A stretch of 20,126 bases of DNA, taken from contig QZWS01000165.1 of the NCBI GenBank assembly GCA_004114245.1, positions 1 to 20,126 of the forward strand. The letters are read 5' to 3'. This DNA is from Zoopage sp. CT-All (lineage: Eukaryota > Zoopagomycota > Zoopagomycetes > Zoopagales > Zoopagaceae). Shown piece by piece: positions 14,541-20,126 of this stretch; the stretch's first letter is position 1; each line of letters begins with the position of its first letter. Under the pieces are notes generated by a model. The model was given only the letters and a program-made list of their open reading frames with translations, made no database searches and was not told the origin of the DNA. A program made the translations under genes and the position numbers.

Positions 14541-15738
14541 ATGCACCAGGTCGCGCGTCTCGACGCCAACCACGCCGACGTCCTGCACTCGCTCGTGTGG
14601 GACTACCACGGCCTGCGTCTCGCCACCTGCGCCGCGGACCACCACATCTGCGTGTACGACAAGCACCCCGAGTCGCCGTCGCTCGTCCTCAACGACAAGT
14701 TCCGCGCCCACGACGCCGCCGTCACCCACGTGCGCTGGGCCCATCCCGAGCACGGCCAGATCCTGGCCTCCGCCGCCTTTGACAACTCGGTGCGGATTTG
14801 GGAGGAGCAGGAGCATCAGCCGCGCAGGAGCGGCATGCGGTGGCGGGAGCGCGCGCGGCTGGTGGATTCGCGCGGGCGCGTGTGCGGGCTCGCGTTTGCG
14901 CCGCCGTGGTTCGGCCTGTGCTTGGCCACCGTCGCCGAGGACGGCGTGGTGCGGGTGTACGAGGCTGCAGAGGTGACGAATGTCGCATCCTGGGGCATCC
15001 AGCAGGAGTTTGATGCCGGCGGCGGTCCGAGCGGTTCGTTGGCTTCTACGGCCATGGAGACGCCCAAGGTGCTGCAGTCGTCCCTGTCGCAGTACGGTGC
15101 TGGAAGAGGGTCATCGGCGGATGCTGCCGCCGGGTACTGTCTATCGTGGTGCCAGGCCCGCTATCGCGCCGCATCCCTCGCCGTCGCCTGCGGCCCTCGC
15201 AACATTATTCGCGTAAGGCTGCCCTTGGTTCAGGAATTATCACGCCTAATTGCAATAGATCTTCCGTAAAAGCGAGAAATCGGGTCGGTTTCTGCCCTGC
15301 GAGACCATCTCCGTGCAAAACACCCTCTTGCATGACATTGCATGGGCACCAAATCTTGGCCGCTCCTACCACCTTCTCGCAGCTGCAGGCCGTGATCACC
15401 GTGTGCGTATCTGGCAGCTTTCAGAGCACAAGCCAATCGCTCCAGCCACGTCGTCGGATGTGGCATCAACGCATACCCATGGCCATGAGCCCGAAGATGG
15501 CGTGCAGTACGAGTCCAAGCAGGTCGGCAACTTTATCGACCACAATGCCGAGGTGTGGCGCGTCAGCTGGAACGTGACGGGCACGATTCTCGCGAGTAGC
15601 GGCGACGATGGCACCGTGCGGCTGTGGCGGCGAGTGCTGACCGGCGAATGGAAGGGAATCGGAGTGGTGCATGCCGAGCAGCAGCAACAGCAGAGTCTGG
15701 GCTCAATCGCCGATGGGCAGTACATGGGTCGAGGCTGA
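14541..15738 (+). CDS. SEH1: SEH1, WD40 nucleoporin and SEA/GATOR2 subunit
   Basis: Two exons (14541-15212 and 15259-15738) with a 46-nt intron (GTAAGG...CAATAG) give 383 residues. The ATG at 14541 (MHQVARLDANHADVLH) matches the expected SEH1 N-terminus, which starts just before the first blade. Diagnostic stretches are DYHGLRLATCAADHHICVYD, WAHPEHGQILASAAFDNSVR, LVDSRGRVCGLAFAPPWFG, AWAPNLGRSYHLLA (253-266) and HNAEVWRVSWNVTGTILASS (320-338). SEH1 is an incomplete beta-propeller. It completes with a blade from Nup85 in the nuclear pore Y-complex and from Sea4 in the vacuolar SEA complex, which controls TORC1. A Gly/Ser-rich insertion lies at about residues 155-185 and a five-Gln run near the C-terminus (365-369). 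The gene follows VPS33 on the same strand. Confidence 0.92.
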
Positions 15739-15865
15739 ATGTAGTCATAGTGAACCGATCGTGTCGGGGCAAGCATCGCGCGTTTGATCCTCGGCCAGAC
15801 GCAGCTACCATAATTATGTGACTCATGCGATATATGGCTGCTCAACCAGCCCCAACAAACCGGCG

Positions 15866-18286
15866 ATGAACAACTCCGTCTCCCGCACCCATTCAATAGC
15901 ACCAAATGAGAGATCCGGCGCTTCGCACAGCAGGCGCTCTGCGGCGCTGGCCTGCTCGCTATGCCGGCGACGCAAGGTGCGCTGTGACGCGACATCCCTT
16001 GTGGATGGTGGATGTCAGAATTGCATTCACGCCGGCGTTCCATGCGCCTACCCCGAGGCCTCCCGCAGGCCAGGCCCAAAACCGGGCTATGTGGGACGCC
16101 TCGAGACGCGTCTAGCTACCCTGGAAGAAATGCTTGGCGACTTGACTGGCAACGTGCGACCGGCAGAGCTTGTGCAAATGGGCGGCTACCTCCTTCCCGC
16201 TCCAGCTGCAACAGGAGCGAAACGCAAGCGAACGCAGAATGCCACAAGCGATGTTCACCTTAAGCAGTCTTTGCCGTATACTGGCTTTGCGCCGCTCACC
16301 TCGGCAATGGACGACCCGCTGGTCAATATACCGCCGCTCAGTGTGATTCTTCCCCTGTTAAACCAGCTGTTCTCTCGCCCCCAAGGCCAAATATTCCCGA
16401 TTGTGCACCCTCCGTCGCTGCTTCGAGGGCTAAAGGCTCATGGACCGGGATTCGTTCCGCCCGTTCTGCTCTTTGCTCTGCTTTCCCTTGGCGCAGACAT
16501 GATCGGCCATCGTTCTCCGGAGCTCGCACACCAGCTGCTCGGTGATCCCGAACGTGCGTCCAAGGCATTTTCCGTGCATTCCCGTCAGCTGATCGATTAC
16601 ATGCGTCCCAACGTTGCCGCTGTCCGAGCTCAGTGCGCCCTCATAGGACACAATGCTCATCGAGGCCAGTTTCGCGCATTGTATGTTGCTGCGGGTGTTT
16701 CCGTCCGAATGTCGCTCGAGCTTGGTCTTAATCGGCTTGACGCGCCATCGCAAGACGTTGATGAGCTGGTCTTGGCCATGGCTGTTGCTGAGGGAGTATC
16801 GCCAGTACACGCTCGTGAGTCCCTTCGCCGGCTATGGTGGTGCGTGTATATCTCTGATCGGTTCTCCGCATCTGCTAACCACAAGCCGATTGGCGTGGAT
16901 GAGCGCGATTGCTTGGTTCGTCTGCCATGCGACGACACTGCGTGGTGGAATGAGTCGATCAGCGACGACACCGGCCCTTGGGGACCCTATTTTGATCCCA
17001 GCATCAGCAGCGTGGCCTACAACGGAGTGGACTTGTTCACGCGGCAGAATCTACAGTCATGCGTGATTCGGCTGACCAACATTGTTGGTCGAATACTGCG
17101 GCATGTTAGCAACGTCATCGAACGAAAGGTTCGGACCGACGGGGCCCAGTCCTTGTCTGAGATTGGTGCTGACCCCGAGTTCGGAGCATTAGAGGCTGCA
17201 CTGTTGGCCTTCCCGAGCAGTGTTCCGACACATTTGCCTTGCCACGCCAGCCACGCGGTTGGAATCCCGGAGCATTTGAGCCAGATTCTCTCCGCCCAAC
17301 TCTCCGGTGGCCATGCCTGGCTCTCGTCGACGCAACTCGGCGCGACGCTTGGTATGATATTTTTGCAGATATTATACCATTTTGCCAACCTCATGCTTCA
17401 CGATCCAATCGTTCACAGCGTGGGAGCCATATCCGAATACAGCAGTGAGGCTAGGCATTGGCTCGTATCGGGAGCAAATGCCCGCGTCAGCGCAAGCCTT
17501 GCCCAAGCGCGCCAGTCCGCCGATGCCATCACTGAAATGCTCTGGAGGCATCACCTCTTGACCCGTTCCTCCCCAGAGATGGCCGACGATGGCGACTCGG
17601 CATCTGTTGCCGCCTTTCTGCACTCCCTTCGCGACACGGCGTCCGCAATAGAGCTGCCCTACGCGGCGATCTGCCTCCATCGTGCTGCAAAGGTGCACCT
17701 CGCCGTCGCAAAGGGCCTTGGCGGCTCAATTTCGGATGTTGATCGGGCTCGTTGCCTCGTAATGGCACGGAAATGTCGCGAAATACTGGGCCTGGTGGCA
17801 GAGACCAATCGGAGACGCGGAGACGGCTGGGAGCTGGGCAAAAAGCAGACGGAAGACTTGGATGCCATCATGGAAGGTCTCCAAGGGATGACAATGGAGA
17901 GCTCGCCAATGACACATTCGTCCGGATCAACCGCGTTTGAGTCCTCGCCAGACTTTGCCAGCTGGGACAACCGAACGAGCGAGATGTCGCTGACAACGGA
18001 TAGCGCCATAAGCATGGCTGACCACGGCGAGCAGGAGATGATGTGGGAGGTAGCAAATGACTTGGGACTGACAGGTGGTGTTACCGTGGATGGGGTTCAT
18101 CACGCAACAGTGCTCCAGGACTATTGGACCAGTGTGCATGGAGATGCCACCCTCACGACGGACGATACGGACCTGTTGGCGCTGCTGGAAGCAGAGAATC
18201 GCCACACAATGTTTACAGGCATGCAGGATTTTGATCTGGAGAAGGTCCTGGCCTCGCTGTTCGAACCCTCCAACGACACACGGTGA
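15866..18286 (+). CDS. Zn2Cys6 (Gal4-type) fungal transcription factor
   Basis: This single-exon gene encodes 806 residues from the ATG at 15866 (MNNSVSRTHS); the longer frame to 15818 opens only on GTG. The DNA-binding cluster is C30-x2-C33-x6-C40-x9-C50-x2-C53-x6-C60 with the usual basic RRRKVR. A linker (RRPGPKPGYV) and a short coiled-coil (GRLETRLATLEEMLGDL) for dimer formation follow. The middle has the fungal-specific transcription factor domain: FPIVHPPSLL (about 178-187), AAGVSVRMSLELGLNRLD (about 275-292) and SLRRLWWCVYISDRFSAS. The C-terminal 100 residues are acidic and fit an activation domain. Such proteins bind CGG-type repeats and control metabolic or stress genes. The target here is unknown, and the neighbours do not form an obvious pathway. 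It is convergent with YIP1; the stop codons are 42 bp apart. Confidence 0.9.
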   Translation: MNNSVSRTHSIAPNERSGASHSRRSAALACSLCRRRKVRCDATSLVDGGCQNCIHAGVPCAYPEASRRPGPKPGYVGRLETRLATLEEMLGDLTGNVRPAELVQMGGYLLPAPAATGAKRKRTQNATSDVHLKQSLPYTGFAPLTSAMDDPLVNIPPLSVILPLLNQLFSRPQGQIFPIVHPPSLLRGLKAHGPGFVPPVLLFALLSLGADMIGHRSPELAHQLLGDPERASKAFSVHSRQLIDYMRPNVAAVRAQCALIGHNAHRGQFRALYVAAGVSVRMSLELGLNRLDAPSQDVDELVLAMAVAEGVSPVHARESLRRLWWCVYISDRFSASANHKPIGVDERDCLVRLPCDDTAWWNESISDDTGPWGPYFDPSISSVAYNGVDLFTRQNLQSCVIRLTNIVGRILRHVSNVIERKVRTDGAQSLSEIGADPEFGALEAALLAFPSSVPTHLPCHASHAVGIPEHLSQILSAQLSGGHAWLSSTQLGATLGMIFLQILYHFANLMLHDPIVHSVGAISEYSSEARHWLVSGANARVSASLAQARQSADAITEMLWRHHLLTRSSPEMADDGDSASVAAFLHSLRDTASAIELPYAAICLHRAAKVHLAVAKGLGGSISDVDRARCLVMARKCREILGLVAETNRRRGDGWELGKKQTEDLDAIMEGLQGMTMESSPMTHSSGSTAFESSPDFASWDNRTSEMSLTTDSAISMADHGEQEMMWEVANDLGLTGGVTVDGVHHATVLQDYWTSVHGDATLTTDDTDLLALLEAENRHTMFTGMQDFDLEKVLASLFEPSNDTR

Positions 18287-18328
18287 TGTACTTCTATACC
18301 AGTTGAATGGCCAAAAATATACTTTGTT

Positions 18329-19381
18329 TTAAAACACGGTCATGAGTGCGAAGCAAGCATAGAGCAGCCCGACTGGATACGCAACCAGGGCGCGCTGGTT
18401 CACGCCTCGCGTGAGCGCGACAAGCATTCCTGACGCAGCAGTCGTGCACCACACTACCGTCACTGCGACCGCTATTGTGCCCCACCAGCCACTAGAAATA
18501 CGTCAATGCCAGTGAATTGGCAAAGTGGTGGTGTACGCAAGGGGAATAATGGTCGCGACACCCGACAGGATGACCATGGGTAGGAGACAGTACCCAAGCA
18601 CCGATGCAGTCTTCCATACGTCCAGCGAGGGCGTATACAGCGCCATGGGAGTGTAACCGCCAGAAGCTCCTACCGCTGCGGCGTGCGGCGTGCTGTTGCT
18701 GGCGACGGATGCAGCAGCCGGCGAGGACAGCGGTGCCATGAGCGTGTTGACGACATGCAGGGACAGTGTTCCGAGCACCGCCACCCCATAGATATAGCCA
18801 AAGTGGACCTTGCCGCTCTAAACATGGCACCAGTACAATATGACCAGAGCGGACGCAGCCGACACACCAGCAGGAGGAAGAAGGCAAACGCCAGGCAGAA
18901 TATCAGCGGGCCGGCCAGGTCGATGTCCTCCATCAGGCGCAGATCCACCTGTCGCGCGGGATTCAGCACTGCAATGGTCTTTCCCCGAATATGACCGAAA
19001 TTTATACCCAGTTCTATGCAAGGAAGCGTGCGGGAGGTTGAGCTAGGCGGGATGCACACCTTCGAGGAGCGGAGGCTCCTCGGGATAGCCCCCGGTGCCA
19101 AACGCCGACAGCCACCCCTCGCCAGCCAACGAGCCTCCGATTCGCCCAGCCCCCATTCCCCCGGCGGATGGATGCGACGGAGACGGGCCTCCGGTGCCGA
19201 AGTAGGCCCCTGCGCTGGCGGCATGCAGCGGGGGCTGCTGGCCGTAGTACCCGCTGCCGGCCGGCAAGGCCTCGTACGAGGTCTGGTAGAACTGCAGCGG
19301 CTGGCTGGCAGCGGCTGGAGATTGCGGCGCGTAGAGGTCGGACTGGTCGAATAGCACGCTGTGGACGACGGGCTGCGACAT
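18329..19381 (-). CDS. YIP1: YIP1-family ER-Golgi membrane protein
   Basis: Four exons on the minus strand (19381-19060, 19013-18868, 18817-18537, 18491-18329) give 303 residues. The introns are 46, 50 and 45 nt (donors GTGTGC, GTGTGT, GTACAC). The N-terminal third is a Gly/Pro/Gln/Tyr-rich cytosolic region. The family motif [19 protein letters not shown] spans exons 1-2, followed by VLNPARQVD and [12 protein letters not shown]. Later come [11 protein letters not shown] (exon 3), [10 protein letters not shown] (228-237), VVWCTTAAS and [19 protein letters not shown] at the end, giving five membrane segments as in YIPF5/Yip1. The protein binds Rab GTPases (Ypt1 and Ypt31 in yeast) with Yif1 and acts in COPII vesicle formation. 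An Ala/Ser/Pro-rich stretch of about 39 residues (184-222) enlarges the loop between membrane segments 2 and 3. Confidence 0.9.
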
Positions 19382-20057
19382 GGTGTCGAGTAGTCAGTTT
19401 GCGGGTGCCAAATAATCCAGATATACACATGAGCTGCGTGACGCATCAGTCCGCGGTTGGCTAACAAATTCTTTTGGTAGTTGGAGGCTAGTGCAGCCGA
19501 GTGAGGCAGGGATGACCGCTCCAGTTGCTGTGTGAGGTTGCTTAGGGACCTTAATCGTCACTACGGTGGTGGTTCTGGTGCACCACAGCACATACAGAAG
19601 GACTCGGATTTGGGTTTGCGGGGGGCATGGCTATGCATTGTGTATCTTTGTCAACTGCCACTTCATTGGCACCCACTCAGCAATACAGGTAGCCTTTCCT
19701 GTCAAAAAATCCAGATATATACACCCATTCTTATGTTGTTGAATCCTTGCCTGAAGGAGCTATTTACTCAGGATTCCTCTGTCAACTGCACTTTTGCATG
19801 TGTTTTGCAATCATCACCATCCTATTTTGCTCATTGGTGTGTGTAGATGACCGTGGTCTGCGTTTTTTTTACTTAACCACCCTAGAATCTGTTGGAATAT
19901 GACAGCTGTACCTTGGAGAGCTGGCATATAAGAGTCTGTGATGGCCACATGGCCTTGAATAAAATACTTCCACCACTTCCTCCAACAGAATCAACCGTGC
20001 GGCCTGCTTGAACACGTCCACATTCACCACAACAATCACGAAATCAGCCAATAAGTC
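19382..20057. promoter_or_regulatory. 676-bp divergent intergenic region
   Basis: It lies between the divergent starts of YIP1 (minus) and the truncated secreted-protein gene (plus), and no gene was seen. A TATAAG box at 19927-19932 lies 126 bp upstream of the plus-strand ATG. The leader before that ATG is CA/AAC-rich, which is common for fungal 5' UTRs. AATCCAGATATA motifs recur at 19414 and 19708, and TGTCAACTGC motifs at about 19649 and 19780. A small hairpin can form between GAATCC (19741) and GGATTC (19771). Confidence 0.5.
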
Positions 20058-20126
20058 ATGAGAATTCGTCTTACAATCTGTATTGCAGTATTTGCTGCCA
20101 TTGCTGCTGGAGGAGTAAGCGTCAGG
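20058..20126 (+). CDS. N-terminus of a secreted protein, cut by the window edge
   Basis: The ATG at 20058 opens a frame of 23 codons to the end of the window. It begins with two Arg and a hydrophobic core (MRIRLTICIAVFAAIAAGG), a good signal peptide. A GTAAGC at 20115, right after the Gly-Gly codons, could be the donor of a first intron. The upstream TATA box and CA-rich leader support a real start. The product cannot be named. Confidence 0.55.
   Translation, partial: MRIRLTICIAVFAAIAAGGVSVR

Overview
The window looks like nuclear DNA from a fungus with a compact, GC-rich gene space. It holds a Zn2Cys6 (Gal4-type) transcription factor, a fungal-style OSCA/CSC1 (DUF221) channel, a stand-alone PARP-type zinc-finger protein, and VPS33, SEH1 and YIP1 genes. 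Introns are mostly 40-55 nt, and neighbouring genes lie 30-500 bp apart. A sphingomyelin-synthase-type PAP2 gene and secreted proteins of no recognised family make me lean towards an early-diverging fungal lineage, but this is inference, not proof. Eleven gene models are supported: ten complete or near complete, and one cut by the right edge. A retroelement end is cut by the left edge.

Layout. 1-121: end of a Ty3/Gypsy-type (chromovirus) polyprotein ending in a chromodomain, followed directly by a TG...CA inverted repeat (122-200). 201-1559: AT-richer repeat-like DNA with a decayed reading frame (821-1159) and a CCCACAC-rich tract. 1560-2744 (+): sphingomyelin-synthase-like PAP2 enzyme. 2803-3807 (-): its convergent paralog, in which all three catalytic positions are replaced. 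4028-5731 (+): Ser/Thr-rich secreted protein with a duplicated C-terminal 38-residue module. 5811-9222 (-): four-exon OSCA/CSC1-type channel. 9404-10495 (-): secreted acidic protein with an eight-cysteine module. 10962-11775 (-): three-exon PARP-type zinc-finger protein. 11809-14072 (+): eight-exon VPS33, apparently with two GC-AG introns. 14541-15738 (+): two-exon SEH1. 15866-18286 (+): Zn2Cys6 regulator. 18329-19381 (-): four-exon YIP1. 20058-end (+): signal peptide of a truncated secreted protein.

How the genes relate. Several act on endomembranes: VPS33 in vacuolar/endosomal tethering (HOPS/CORVET), SEH1 in the nuclear pore and the vacuolar SEA/GATOR2 complex, YIP1 in ER-Golgi traffic, and the two PAP2-type proteins in sphingolipid synthesis or its control. 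Nothing shows that they are co-regulated. The most interesting signal is the tail-to-tail enzyme/pseudoenzyme pair at 1560-3807. The start codons of the zinc-finger gene and VPS33 are only 33 bp apart.

Exon boundaries were worked out by hand from frame, splice consensus and remembered family conservation. ORFs opening on GTG or TTG were trimmed to the first in-frame ATG, because this is a eukaryote.
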